Positions 30,247 to 41,180 of a DNA stretch of 64,000 nt are shown here, in pieces. Positions within the stretch are counted from its first letter, which is position 1. Each line of letters opens with the position of its first letter. Made by a program: the position numbers and the translations under genes. Location: NCBI GenBank assembly GCA_036365515.1, contig CM070873.1, positions 216,861,376 through 216,925,375 of the forward strand. Direction: 5' to 3'. A model generated the notes under the pieces. It saw only the letters and a list, made by a program, of their open reading frames with translations. It was not told where the DNA came from and made no database searches. This DNA is from Torymus aiolomorphi (taxonomy: Eukaryota; Arthropoda; Insecta; Hymenoptera; Torymidae).

Positions 30247-30262
30247 AAAAGAAGGGGGGAAC
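30247..30262 (+). other. Gypsy-1 polypurine tract
   Basis: AAAAGAAGGGGGGA lies immediately before the 3' LTR, the expected position and composition for the plus-strand primer. Confidence 0.85.
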
Positions 30263-31587
30263 TGTTATGAACTGCGTTCTCGCGAACGACTAGCATAGAA
30301 TTTAGGCCGATTCTACAATAATATTTCCGATTTAAAAGATTAATTCTAAAATAAATAATAAAAATAATTCCGATAAGTATTTAATTTCACTTGATCAACC
30401 AGAGAAATAATTATAATAAATAAATAATAACCGAATTTACAATAAAGCGAATAGAAATAAATGACCGACGATAAAAACGAATTCCATACGTCACTAGATA
30501 AACGATGGACAGGTGATCAATAATTTAATAAATAATAGCTTGCGATTCAAATAGATTACTAACAATTAATGTAGGCATTAATAATAATAAATTAGGAGTC
30601 TATTCATATTGATTAAATAAACAGGATAAAACTCGCTCAGGGAAACGCTCATTCCTTTCTAAAAATATAATTCCTAGAGTTGTTTACTCCATATTATTCC
30701 TGGAGTTGTTTATCTCTTTTCCCTCTCCCTCTTCCTATTTTTAGAAGCCCTTGAAACCCGATCTAACCGGCAAAATCCCAACGGAAATTCCCTCTCCCTC
30801 TTCCTATTTACCTTCTATTTTTAGAAGCTCTCGAGGTCAGCGGAAACCAGATCGAACCGGCAAGATCCCAACGGAAATTCCCTCTCCCTCTTCCTATTTA
30901 CCTTCTATTTTTAGAAGCTCTCGAGGTCAGCGGAAACCAGATCGAATCGGCAAGATCCCAACGGAAATTCCCTCTCCCTCCTCCTGTTTACCTTCTATTT
31001 TTAGAGGCACCAAGGCCAACGGGTTCTAACGGCAATTACCCCCACTCTCGAAGGAACTAGACTTCTCCAGCAGGGCCACCTCCCACTCTGGAGGACGATC
31101 CAGAATAAACTAGAATTATCCAGCGAGGCCACTCCCACTCTCAAGGACAAAACCGGATTAAACTAGAATTCTCCAGCGAAGCCACTCCCACTCTAGGAAG
31201 GGAAATAGTTTTGATTGGTTCCACTCCCACCACCAACCTGGAGTTCCACCTGCAATTTAGAATATAAATAGGGCCTCCTCACCGGCCTCAGCAGTCTCTC
31301 CGAGGTCTCTGTGCAAGTGCCTCAGGGTATCGTAATTCAAGGTCATTTTGAATTGTACCACGTTTGAAAGTCTTTATATTTTTATAAAAGTTCTAAAGTT
31401 AATTTCTGAATTGAATAAACTCCAGAGTTAAAGTGATATCTTCGAGTTTGAGTTTTCATTTCAATTTCCTGCAATTCCATGCACTTCAGTGCTTAATCGA
31501 ACAACGAATTCCACGTTCTAGTTGGTCAACTCGGCGACCATTGTAGAAGAGCCCTTCTACTCTCAGACCCCGACTCGGGTCGTAACA
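30263..31587 (+). repeat. Gypsy-1 3' LTR
   Basis: Exactly as long as the 5' LTR, with about seven substitutions between them (for example at the GATAGGTATT/GATAAGTATT site). It ends CGTAACA, followed by the GCGT duplication. Confidence 0.95.
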
Positions 31588-31648
31588 GCGTTATGCTTTT
31601 AGCGTGCAAAGGCCCTTAGTGTACCTTAGTAGGTACAGTACCTACACC

Positions 31649-31827
31649 AGAGAATATAGAATATATTATCATTCAGTATAGAAGGCCAGATCGGCCGTTT
31701 TGCTTAAGCATAGGCGAACGTAACGCCGCCTGCCTCATGGGGGGCTGAACTAACGCTTATTTTTGGCTTCACGAAAACGGCCGATCTGGCCTTCTATTCT
31801 GAATAATAATATATTCTATATTCTCTG
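31649..31827. mobile_element. Small foldback MITE
   Basis: CAGAGAATATAGAATATATT and GTATAGAAGGCCAGATCGGC are repeated as an inverted copy ending TATATTCTCTG. The arms are about 55 bp with a GC-rich loop of about 60 bp. No gene. Confidence 0.85.
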
Positions 31828-31966
31828 CCTACACTATTCTTCTAAGATTTCACGGCATGCGCTAGAGTCCTATGTGACGACCTGGGTCGTGGGGGCTGCT
31901 GGCGCCCGCCACACCAGCCGCTGTCGCTGCCGCGAGCGGCGAGTCTATTTGACTTATCTCGAGCAG

Positions 31967-32664
31967 CGTTATGAACTGCGTTAGCTGTTAGCATAGACAA
32001 GTAATGCTATTCGGACGTCAAAGCAAAAGTGGTACACCTAGCGGGAAAAATTAGAACTGCTCTAAGTTATTCCTAAGCAGACAGGAGACAGCTCACAGAG
32101 TCACAGCTCTCAGCTGACAGCATTCACACTAGTCAGCGGTAAACAAACGCACCTTAACTCCATACAAAATAGATTACATTAATTTTAATTACGCAAAAAT
32201 GGAATCAAAAGCGAAAAAACGAAAAATATTTAATCAATACAAAGATATATACAATCATTTACAAAGTATTGCATTTCATAAAAATAGAATTTTACAAGTT
32301 CAAACCTGCCTCGCATACATCACGTGACTTTGGTATTATACCTTAGAGATGCAACGAGAGAGACACCTGGCGGGACTTGGACGTCCGAATATTCAGGGTC
32401 ATTCTACAATAATTGGAAGATTTGGGAGTGTAGATAATATTAATTCATTTCAATTAAAATAAAGCAATCAACTAAATAATAAATGTATTGCCGCAAATTA
32501 ATAAGTCCGATAGAGTTTTAACAGTAAAACTATGAATTAATCAAATCCGTAAACAAGTTAGTAATTAACAACGATAATTGCACGATAATTAGGAAAGTAC
32601 GCGTGATAACTATTAATAATAATTATACTTCAGGCTTCGCTCTCGAGATTATATAGATTTAAAC
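31967..32664 (+). mobile_element. Solo or partial LTR related to Gypsy-1, with an insertion
   Basis: GTTATGAACTGCGTT followed by AGCATAGA matches the LTR start of Gypsy-1, and CATTCTACAATAATT with downstream AT-rich sequence (32400-32640) matches the next part. Between them about 380 bp bounded by ATTCGGACGTC and its complement (32009-32390) appears inserted. That insert contains ATGGAATCAAAAGCG opening a 40-residue basic frame of unknown meaning. The right end of the LTR is lost. Confidence 0.6.
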
Positions 32665-33097
32665 CATAGACTTATAGAGATAGGCCCGTTACACGCAAAA
32701 AGGAACAGCGACAGATATAAGAAATTAACATGGCTTAGTATGTCTATATATATATATATATATATATGAGGAACAGCGAGGAATAAGCGCTATTCCTCAT
32801 ATATAAAGGGCGCTACAGGCAAAAAGAAAAAGCAAAAGCACAGGAACAGATATAAGAATAACATAGATATGTATATCTATATATATGAGGAACAGGAACA
32901 GCTAGAAGGAACACCTAGATCTGTTCCTGTAGCTGTTCCTGTTCCTCATATATATAGATATACATATCCATGTTATTCTTATATCTGTTCCTGTCCTTTT
33001 GCTCTTTCTTTTTGCCTGTAGCGCCCTTAATATATAGATATATACTAACTAACCCATGTTATTTCTGTATCTGTTCCTTGTATTTTTTTGCATGTAA

Positions 33098-33990
33098 GGG
33101 TGAATGTACATAAACGCCGCGCCGCGCTGCGCTGCGCCGCGCTGGGCCCTTTCTACATATGTGTGTTCTGTCTGTTCTAGACAACTTCTTTCTATGTCTG
33201 TCTCTGTCTTACATAAACGGAACAGATCTATCTGTCTTTGTCGGGAACACACAGAACACACAGAACACACATATGTAGAAAGGCCCCCGTGCTGCGCTGA
33301 AGCTTAGCTCTGCCGTTCCGTTCCATTCGTATATTCGTACAAAAAAATGAGCAGTTGCATGTCTATGATATTTATAAATCACGAACGATGTGTATATGCT
33401 CCAAAATGAAAAGTTAAATAAATGAAGGGATAGTTTAGATGACGGACAGTTCAAGAACAAAAGTATTTTAAGCCGAGAAATAAAACACAAGACCCAATTG
33501 ATATGATATACTTACTATGAATTATAAAATTGATTAGAACATTGGAAAATGCAGCTATTGATGAATAAGATGGAATTAGGCGATAATGGGATGTCCTTTA
33601 ACCAGTTCAAATAAATGATGAAACTGATTAAAACTCATGTTAATAAATCTATAAAACTCTTCATGATCCTTTAATGCAAAATATTTAAATAAAATGCTAT
33701 AAGCACTATGAATATTTCTTTGAGGTATTGCTAAATGTGGTTGAACCCACCACCTTCTGCAAGATTGTTGTTTCTTTTTTTAATTTTTTTAACAATTTCA
33801 ATAACTTTAATGAAATTATACATTTTTCTAATTTTTTTATTTTGGATTCAATCATGATCATGACCATGAAAATGATAGATGTACGATATAGATCTATAGA
33901 ATTGTACCATTAACAATGGAATATAGAAACGGAACTATAGACCAGCGCAAGCAGAGAACCGCGCAGCGCAGCGCTTATGTACATTCACCC
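33098..33990. mobile_element. PIF/Harbinger non-autonomous element, copy 1
   Basis: The ends GGGTGAATGTACATAA and its complement are flanked by TAA (33095-33097 and 33991-33993), the expected 3-bp duplication. Subterminal GCGCTGCG repeats lie at both ends. About 33600-33780 on the minus strand matches the transposase fragment of the sister copy at 45103-45784. A small MITE is nested at 33144-33286. Confidence 0.87.
33144..33286. mobile_element. MITE, third copy of the family at 11870
   Basis: GGGCCCTTTCTACATATG to its complement, 143 bp, inserted in the GCGCTGCG array of the Harbinger-like element. The sister Harbinger copy at 45103 lacks it. Confidence 0.88.
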
Positions 33991-34042
33991 TAATGGGCCA
34001 TAGACTGCGCGCTCCTGTTTTTTTTTTCTCCTTGAGAGGTTA

Positions 34043-34587
34043 GGGCCTTTGCACGCTAAAAGCATAACGCAAAGGAATAAGGAATAAGAGGGCATAAGGT
34101 GGACATAAGGTACTTATGCTCCGCTTATTCCTCTTATGCCCGTGTTGTGTACGCAACGGATCGTGCATAACCCCTAAATTACTTGTTTTGGAGTAAGTTT
34201 TTTAATAATAAATTGCAAGTAAACATTTACCTCTTCATCCATTGTTCAAAAATGTCTACACTATAAATTATTATAAAAATAATCACTAAATGATTAAGAA
34301 GAAAACTTTTCTCACTTCTGCACGTTGAAATGATAAAATACAAAAGCCCCTCAAGTTTTATTATTTTGTCAACTTTTTACATTGTAACCAATTAGAGTCA
34401 ATTAATAATTACAGTAAGCTATTTCATTTCGAAAACTTTACTCCAAAAAAATCAAGAGGTTATACACGTTTCGTTGCGTACACAACACGGGCATAAGAGG
34501 AATAAGCGGAGCATAAGTACCTTATGTCCACCTTATGCCCTCTTATTCCTTATTCCTTCGCGTTATGCTTTTAGCGTGCAAAGGCCC
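34043..34587. mobile_element. MITE copy B (GGGCCTTTGCACGC ends)
   Basis: 545 bp, flanked by TTA (34040-34042 and 34588-34590). It is an uninterrupted sister of the element that Gypsy-1 entered. Confidence 0.92.
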
Positions 34588-36540
34588 TTATTCCCACACT
34601 GTGGGCATAACTCTGGTTCTCACTGCGTCGATTCTAGGGAATGTGTTGAATTCTCATCTATATATTGCGATGGTGTACTTAGGCGATGAATCGCCGAGCC
34701 CGAACACCCGCAAATAAGAGAATTATTAACCTCTTTCTCTCTCTCAATCTTCGCTCTCGACACACTTACCGTCCAAAAGGAGATTCCGCAGTGACGTCGT
34801 GCCTGGGCAAGCTACGAGGCTGAAAAGGTTGGGAAGGGTAATATCGCTAAATAAATATCCAAACAACAACTCCAAGTAAACTCTTAATTTATTGAAACGA
34901 AAAGAAATCCCTACTACAAAAAGCTAATTCCACGCTCGCATACATGCGCACACTCACTCTTCTCACTCTCGTGAAACCCGTCGTCACACCGCGTGGAAAC
35001 TCGCCGACGAACCAAAACACGCTGCGACGCGATTCGGAAAATCGCCGCGTACGCGAATCTCTCTCTCTCTCTCTCTCTCTCTACTCTCCACGCTCTAAAT
35101 CTCCGCGCCAATCGTACGCCCGAACTTGAGGAATCGCCGCAATGCGATTCCCGGAAACGCCGCACGCAAATTCTCTCTCTCTCTCTCTCTCTCTCCACGA
35201 ATTTCCACACGCACACTCACCCGGATCGCCGCGACGCAAGCCCCGAACCGACACACGCTATCTCTCTCTTTCCTCCGGCGTTAGACGCACGCACAAACAA
35301 AAGGCATCGCCGCGCGATGCTCGATTATTACCCGCGACACTCTTTCTCTCTCTCTCTCTCACACCCGCACTTTCGCTCTACCCTCCCGTGACTCTCTCTC
35401 CACTCTTAAATCGCGTCCCCCTTACCTCGACGATGAGCAGCCCTCAGCGCCGGCTCTCCGTCCACGGCCCCGGGTCTCGTCTTTCTCTCGCTCTCGCTCT
35501 CTCCCTCGCCTTTCCACGACCGTCGTTCTCCTCCTGCCGTCGGCCGAAATCGTCCTCCGGGACGCCCTGGACGCCTCCTCCTGGCTCTCGTCGTCGTCTC
35601 TTCTACACTCTCTCGCACCACTCTCCGTACCTCTTCCTCTGGCTCTCTCTCGCACAACCTCGCTCTTCAACTGCACACACGGCACTGCCGATCTTTTCCG
35701 CGCGCCGTATCTCTTACCCCCGCACATGCGCAGGCGTTCCACCGGTTGCATCGCCAGATCGGCGCTACCCATGCCTCGCACGTGGCTCTTCTATCTCTCT
35801 CTCGGCCGTGCCCGTCAGCGGAGCGCCTCCCCGCTGTAGCAATGTGCGACCGCGCACACTCGCCCGCGAGGTGCTGCCACCTCGCTCTCCAACTCCGCGG
35901 TCGCACGGAGTTGCGCGAAATTCAAACTCTGATATACTCTCTGATATACTTACGTGCCTGCGGGCCCACCGCGATGCTTGAGTTTCCTCTTTCTTCTCGG
36001 CCTCACTCTCCTCCGCCACAATACCCGCCGGGATAAACATAACCGAAACAGAGAAAAAGATCTCGAAAAATCAATAATGACGTCTTATACGGTTGTGTCC
36101 CGGCAACGCAGCTTGAGAGAGAGAAAAAGCAATGGTGACGACTTACCACGTCACAATATTTAGTCGGATTCCCGTGGCAGTGGGCTTTATAGATTGGACG
36201 ATAATTGACGTAAGAAAGATCCTCACTGCACTGGGGTTACGACCTGATTCTCACTACGACGATCCTTTTGGTTCCATTGATTCTGTTCTATTGGACAAGC
36301 ATGTCTTCTTCTGACTGGATTTGGTGTATGTCGAGGGGTATCTACTCTTTCAGCAAATAGGCGTTTATCAAAAGAAGGAACTGATAAATGGATACTCGCT
36401 GGATCAGCAGAAATCCCCTGGTTCTCACTATGTCGAACAGTGTGGAATGAACTTAACTCTTCTTAAAAATAGTAAATATCACAAACTTTTCGCGCCTGAG
36501 AAAATGGAACTCTCGTCTTCATTATAATATAAAATATAAG
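34588..36540. repeat. CT-rich degenerate tandem repeats, no gene
   Basis: (CT)n runs lie at about 35058-35082, 35170-35194 and 35342-35362, set in GC-rich units that share GAATCGCCGC and CACACG motifs. A wider shell of sequence on each side (TTCTCACTGCGTCG near 34618, TTCTCACTATGTCG near 36421) may be one older repeat. The long open frames here are low-complexity Ser/Arg/Pro readings. Its origin is unrecognised; an LTR or satellite is possible. Confidence 0.45.
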
Positions 36541-37507
36541 ATTGAGAAAAAGCAAAGATATCAATCAACAATCTAATCTAAATAGAAAAAAACAACAAAC
36601 ATTAGATGAGAGAAATTTTCGTTCAAGTGATGTAAAATAAATATCAAAATTACAAAATCGAAATGACTTGATCAGTAAGATTATTTCGATTCAGAATTCG
36701 ACATCCAGAACAATCCAAAACAAAGATTAAACTCAAGCATGAGTCATATGTAAATTAAAATGTAAACAAAACTAATTCAAAATATCATACCATTAGATAT
36801 AACTTGAAACGATATGTATTACAATAATAAATAAATCTAGAGTATTGATGATTAGAAGATATATACCTACTATGAAATACTGCCAGATGCAAGGTCAAAG
36901 ACAAATTTGTTATGAGATACAAAACCGAAGTTAAAAACAATTCGTCAAAATTATTAGATATTTCTTTTAAAAGAAAATAAACATTTTTTAAGAAAATATA
37001 AAGCTTCCCATGACCTCGTGATTAAAGATTTCTCACGTCGATAACCACTAGGTCTTTCACACTTTTTAAAGATAACAATTCGAGACGATTTAATGTTTGG
37101 TGTTGACCTAAATACAATTTTGCGGAAAGCCAACGTCCTCGTAGATGAAGATCTACCACCCCGACACCTACCGGGTCTCTCAAACCCTTTAGGAAACAAT
37201 ATCAAATGATAATATGATATATTATATTAGTGAAAAATTAAAAAAACACAAATACTTAAAAAACTAAAAGATTGATATTTGGCTTTGTCCTAAAGATAAT
37301 ACAAAATTTTATCAGAACAAATTCTATGGAAAAGCCAAAATCCTCGTAGATGAAGGTCTGCCACTCCGACACCTACCGGGTCTCTCACACCCTTTAGGAA
37401 AAATAAGAAAAATAGATTAACAAGAATTAAAAATACTTCATAACGTATTCGTGGACGAAGAACTGCCACCTCGACCTCCACAAGGTCTCTCACACCCGTT
37501 AATACGA
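36541..37507. repeat. AT-rich interval with three related segments
   Basis: AT-rich and without a gene to about 37000. Then CCTCGTAGATGAAG with CACCTACCGGGTCTCTCA occurs at about 37135 and 37340, with a more diverged form at about 37448. These are degenerate copies of an unassigned repeat. Confidence 0.55.
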
Positions 37508-37948
37508 CCCTACTGAAAAAACTCACGTGAGATCTCAGGTGAGAACTCACGTGAGATCTCACGCCAAAATCTCATCTGAAATTGATAAAAAATGAGTTTC
37601 TGGGAAATAGAAGTCGCCTATTAGGTTATGCCGCCCCCCAGATAAGTTAAAAAATCAACGTTTTGAAGCGTTGTAGCCATATTTAACATTTTTAGAAATT
37701 TGACAGATGAGATCTCACGTGAGATCTCATGTTTAAAATTTCTAAAAATGTAAAAAATGGCTAAATCGCTTCAAAATATGGATTTTTAAACTAATCTGGG
37801 GGGTGGCGTAACCTAATAGGCGACTCCTAATTTCCAGAAACTGATTTTTTATCATTCAAGGGATTTTAACAGCTCGCGGATCAGAATTTCAGATGAGATT
37901 TTGGCGTGAGATCTCACGTGAGATCTCACGTGAGATTTTTCAGTAGGG
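37508..37948. mobile_element. Foldback element F3 (CCCTACTGAAAA ends, CACGTG arrays)
   Basis: 441 bp, ends CCCTACTGAAAAA and its complement. Terminal arrays repeat CTCACGTGAGAT, and the centre is the perfect palindrome GAGATCTCACGTGAGATCTC near 37714-37733. The two halves are inverted copies. It has the same ends as F1 but unrelated arms. No clear target duplication. Confidence 0.87.
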
Positions 37949-38250
37949 GATATAAAGTCCCAAATAAGATTTCAAGAACAATGAGAAGAATCCATACGAT
38001 CTGTTTTAGAAGAACCTCTCCATCTTCATAAGGACTCCCCAACCTCTGATTGAATCGAAGAGAAAAGCTCTCATCAGGAACCGTTTAGAAAAAAACCTTC
38101 CAAAATATTATAATTAGAAAGAGATGAACTTGAAATATGCTTGGCAAGGATTCCATCTTCACAATTCTGCCTGAGCAGCACCAAACGAAAACCAAGAGAG
38201 GAAGCGCGAGGCGAAAGTCGATCGCACAGGCCGAAGTCTAAACACGGAAT
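37949..38250. other. Intergenic, nothing recognised
   Basis: No gene, tandem repeat or terminal inverted repeat that I can support. Confidence 0.4.
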
Positions 38251-38495
38251 CTGCGCGCTCCTGTGTAAAGCGCTGAAGCCGGACAAGAGAAAGAGGACAA
38301 TAGCTGTGGTCATGCTCTCTCTTTCTAATGGGCGCTTGGTGGGGGGAAAGTGTTCCCCTCAACGCCCTCTCCTCTTCAGCCGTCACCGTTTCCCCTCTAC
38401 CCCCACCACTGTAGGTGTGCGAGAGAGATAGCACGACCACGCGCCGCCATCATGGGCTTCACGCCGCCCGTAAGAGCGCGCAGTTTATGTCTATT
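38251..38495. mobile_element. K-family MITE, copy K1
   Basis: About 245 bp from CTGCGCGCTCCTGTG to GCGCGCAGTTTATG, uninterrupted. It shows the order AAGCGCTGAAGCC, AATAGCTGTGG, ATGCTCTCTCTTTC, GGGCGCTTGGTGGGG and GTGTTCCCCTCAACG that in K2 is spread over 16.7 kb. Outermost ends are eroded. Confidence 0.75.
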
Positions 38496-38502
38496 GCTCC
38501 AT

Positions 38503-38740
38503 CTACAACCTCACGCAAAAGCTGTGCGTGCACGCAAATCTCACTAGATTTTGCTAGAGCTAGTTTTGCAACCAACGTTGACTAAAAATTGATACACTTT
38601 GTCTCCAGAAAACCATCCAAGAATTGTTTGTTTGAGGTTAGACAACAGTTTTGATTTTTAATCAAGGTTGTTTGCCCTCCTTATTTTAGCGAAATCTAGT
38701 GAAATTTGCGCGCACGCACAGTTTTTACGTGAGGTTGTAG
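38503..38740. mobile_element. Foldback MITE
   Basis: CTACAACCTCACG to CGTGAGGTTGTAG, with inner arms CGCAAATCTCACTAGATTT and AAATCTAGTGAAATTTGCG. 238 bp, no gene. Confidence 0.87.
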
Positions 38741-38750
38741 AAGGCTCATA

Positions 38751-38931
38751 GGCTGCGTCTACAATACGATGTAAACACTAGCGTAAATGCGTAAGTTTTA
38801 GTAATTTTAGTGGAAATCAAGTAATATCTAGTAATTTTGAACCTATATTACTAGCTTTTTACTTAATTTCCACTAGAAATTACTAAAGCCCGCGTTTACG
38901 CTAGCGTTTACATCCTATTGTAGACACAGCC
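38751..38931. mobile_element. Foldback MITE
   Basis: GGCTGCGTCTACAATACGA to its complement ending GTAGACACAGCC, with arms containing GTAAACACTAGCG. 181 bp, no gene. Confidence 0.87.
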
Positions 38932-38969
38932 TTATGTGTGCTCGCTAGCCAGTGTGCTCGCTAGTCAGT

Positions 38970-40460
38970 TTTACGACCCAAGTCGGGGTCTGCGAGCAGA
39001 AAGTCACTTCTGCAATGGTAGCCAAGTTGACCAATAAGAATGTGGGATTTCGTTGTTCAATTAAGCGCTGAAGCGCAAGGAGTCGCGGGAAGTTTGAAAT
39101 AAAACTCGAACTCGGAGAAATAACTTTAAATCGAGGTTTATTAAATTAATTAAATACTTTATGAATTTTAACAAAGAGATAGACTTTTGACCGTGACTCT
39201 ATACAATTCAATTAACTCGAATTTTAATCGTAATGGCGACTGACTCAGAGACGTGGTCAGAGCTCGTGCACTAGTGCAACTGACTACAGAGCTTCTCATG
39301 TGCTCGGTAGCGACTGACTCGATGCCGGCGCTGTGGCCCAATTTATATTCTGGATCGTGGGTGGAGCTTCAGGTTGGTAGTGGGAGGCAGTATGGTGCAG
39401 AGGCTGTAGGGCGCCAGGTTGCCTCAAAAGCCTTCCCCACTCCCTAGTAGGCAGAGTGGCGTTGGAGGGGCCCTTGACCAAAAAATAGGGTCGAGAGTAA
39501 TAGCAGCGGGTGACGAACCGCCTCCGTCCAGTGGCGTGGGACGCTGCTAGTCCGTGATTGGTTGTTGACGATGGCTCGGGCCCATTGGGCTTGGGCCGTT
39601 GCGCTCCATTACGCAATGATTCTCGGAAGTGTTTACGCTCTTCGCTAATGGATTCTCGGAAGTGTTTACGCTCCTCGCTAATGGATTCTCAGAAGTGTTT
39701 ACACTTCTCGGAATGCTGACTCTCTGTTTTAACCTTGGATTGTTTTCCTTCTTAAGTGATTTTTGACCGTTGGAATTTGGCTTCTTAGTATGTTGGCTTT
39801 GATTACCTTCCCTCTTTATCCTTGAATGCCTTGACCGTTGCTACTTGTTCTTGAGGATTTCCTAGAATCTCAGAGCAGTAAATAATTCTTGGAAGAGCTT
39901 TGCACCCTGAGCGAGCTCCCTTATTCAATTGTTATTTTCAATTATTAATTATTATTATCACGTTTATTTTCGCTATCAATTGTTAATTGTCGATCACCTG
40001 GTTATTATTTATTTAATTACGTAAGGAATTATTATTTATTACTGGAATCATATATTTCTATTCGGTTTATTTATTTATGGAACAGGTTGGAATTATATAT
40101 CTGATGAATTAAATGAATCAATTATTTTATTGTTAAAATCTATATCGGGATTATTATTTTATAGTAATACGTTTCAATACGTTTGTTATTCAAATGGTTA
40201 TTTATTTTGATATTTATTTTGAAATTAATCTCTTAAAGGACCCCGCACACAATGTATGGAAAATAATCATACGGTCAAATTGGATCAAACTTGGGGAAAA
40301 GATAGATCTTGAGGTCCTGAACAAAAGTTCTCATGGGCAAAACCCCCCAAAATTTGGCCAAATGATTTTTTTCCATACATTGTGTGCGGGGTCCTTTGAA
40401 ATATCATTGTAGAACGATCCTAAATATTACGTTACTCGACCATGCGAACGCAGTCCATAA
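38970..40460 (-). mobile_element. Solo LTR on the minus strand, related to Gypsy-1
   Basis: Read on the minus strand it starts near 40460 with TTATGGACTGCG and continues CGTTCTACAATGATATTT; it ends near 38972 with CCCCGACTTGGGTCGTAA. These match the LTR start and end of Gypsy-1 and of the solo LTR at 8890. A TATAAAT box is near 39345 on the minus strand. A 163-bp MITE is inserted near its start. The exact ends and the target duplication are unclear. Confidence 0.8.
40235..40397. mobile_element. 163-bp MITE in the solo LTR
   Basis: AAAGGACCCCGCACACAATG to its complement ending GGGGTCCTTT, sharing TGTATGGAAAA. The flanking LTR sequence continues across it. Confidence 0.85.
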
Positions 40461-41177
40461 GAGACTCGCCACAAATGGACCGTGCCATGCAGTGCCGTCG
40501 CCGCCCGGGCCGCCCCGTGCCATAGCGTGCCGAGCGATTTTCGAATGGGAGTGCGCCGTCTATCAAGAGTATTGCTTCCGTGCTCCAAGCCCTTTTGGAC
40601 ATATGAGTTTGCCATCTGTAATCTTTGTTTATGACGAAAAAAATCAAGCATAGCCTGGATTGCTCCGAAATATTCTACAGATAAAATCATTGTTAAATCA
40701 TTGTAAATTTTGCTAATGTCAACATTATGTTAATTTTACGGTGTTATAACACTTTTTTTTTTGTTTAATAGCATGGAATAGCATAGATTAAAATAAAAAA
40801 GCAACTCTTAACCTACTGTATGTCACATGAAACTGTTGTGTCCTCGTTTGTAATAAAATAAATAATAATTTAATAAATTAATTATTAATAATTATTAATT
40901 AATTATTATTAATAATTAATAATAATTATTATTAATTATTAATAATTATTAATTAATTATTAATTATAATTATTATTAATAATTAATAATAATTATTATT
41001 AATAATTAATCATTATTATTATTAATTATTAATAATTATTAATTAATTATTAATAATTATTATTTTTAATTCTCTTGATAGACGGCGCACTCCGATTCGA
41101 AAAGCGCTCGGCACGCTATGGCACGGGGCGGCCCGGGCGGCGACGGCACGGTACGGTCCATTTGTGGCGAGAGTCCC
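40461..41177. mobile_element. MITE with GAGACTCGCCAC/GTGGCGAGAGTCCC ends
   Basis: The ends and subterminal CGCCGCCCGGGC regions are inverted copies; the right part is dominated by an AT-rich simple repeat (ATTAATTATTAATAATT, about 40855-41070). It is a longer sister of the element at 42545-43028. TTA follows at 41178-41180. Confidence 0.82.
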
Positions 41178-41180
41178 TTA

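Larger units (their letters stand above)
18545..31587 (+). mobile_element. Gypsy-1: long, young Gypsy-type LTR retrotransposon
   Basis: A 13,043-bp element with two 1325-bp LTRs beginning TGTTATGAACTGCG and ending CGTAACA, flanked by the 4-bp duplication GCGT (18541-18544 and 31588-31591). Reading the LTRs side by side I see about seven single-base differences, so the insertion is recent. Order: LTR, primer-binding site, gag, protease, RT, RNase H, a variable linker with tandem repeats, integrase, a 3.8-kb 3' region with an extra ORF, polypurine tract, LTR. RT before integrase places it in the Gypsy group. Pol has a stop and a frame change in the linker and a frame change in RT at a slippery sequence. 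Confidence 0.96.
18018..31615. mobile_element. MITE copy A (GGGCCTTTGCACGC ends), split by Gypsy-1
   Basis: The ends GGGCCTTTGCACGCTAAAA and its complement are flanked by TTA (18015-18017 and 31616-31618). The element body is 18018-18544 plus 31588-31615; everything between is Gypsy-1. Two uninterrupted sister copies of 545 bp lie at 34043-34587 and 44541-45085. The interior is an inverted-repeat shell (GGCATAAGAGGAATAAGCGG) around a unique centre containing ATGGATGAAGAG followed by GTAAAT, possibly the first exon and donor of a lost transposon gene. A 3-bp TTA duplication fits PIF/Harbinger. Confidence 0.9.
32683..33999. mobile_element. Foldback element F6 in K3
   Basis: Its ends begin GGCCCGTTACACGC and, complemented, GGCCCATTACATGC; ATA is duplicated at 32680-32682 and 34000-34002. 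Arms repeat AGGAACAG and ATATAAGAATAACAT on both sides of a centre near 32920, with (TA)n at about 32745-32767. A Harbinger-like element sits near the right end. Confidence 0.8.
32665..34042. mobile_element. K-family MITE, copy K3 (fragment, interrupted)
   Basis: It begins CATAGACTTATAG, and after an insertion continues ATAGACTGCGCGCTCCTG (34000 onward), matching the end of the K2 element at 43070-59806. The rest is missing, cut by MITE copy B. Confidence 0.6.

Noticed and set aside
30751..31029. 92-residue repeated frame
   Set aside because: Lies wholly within the tandem block of the 3' LTR.
32190..32330. Short basic frame starting ATGGAATCAAAAGCG
   Set aside because: Only about 40 codons, inside an insertion in an LTR fragment, with no splice partner found.
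35142..35981. 279-residue Ser/Arg/Pro-rich frame and several minus-strand frames
   Set aside because: Low-complexity readings of CT-rich repeats; no stable domain or start context.
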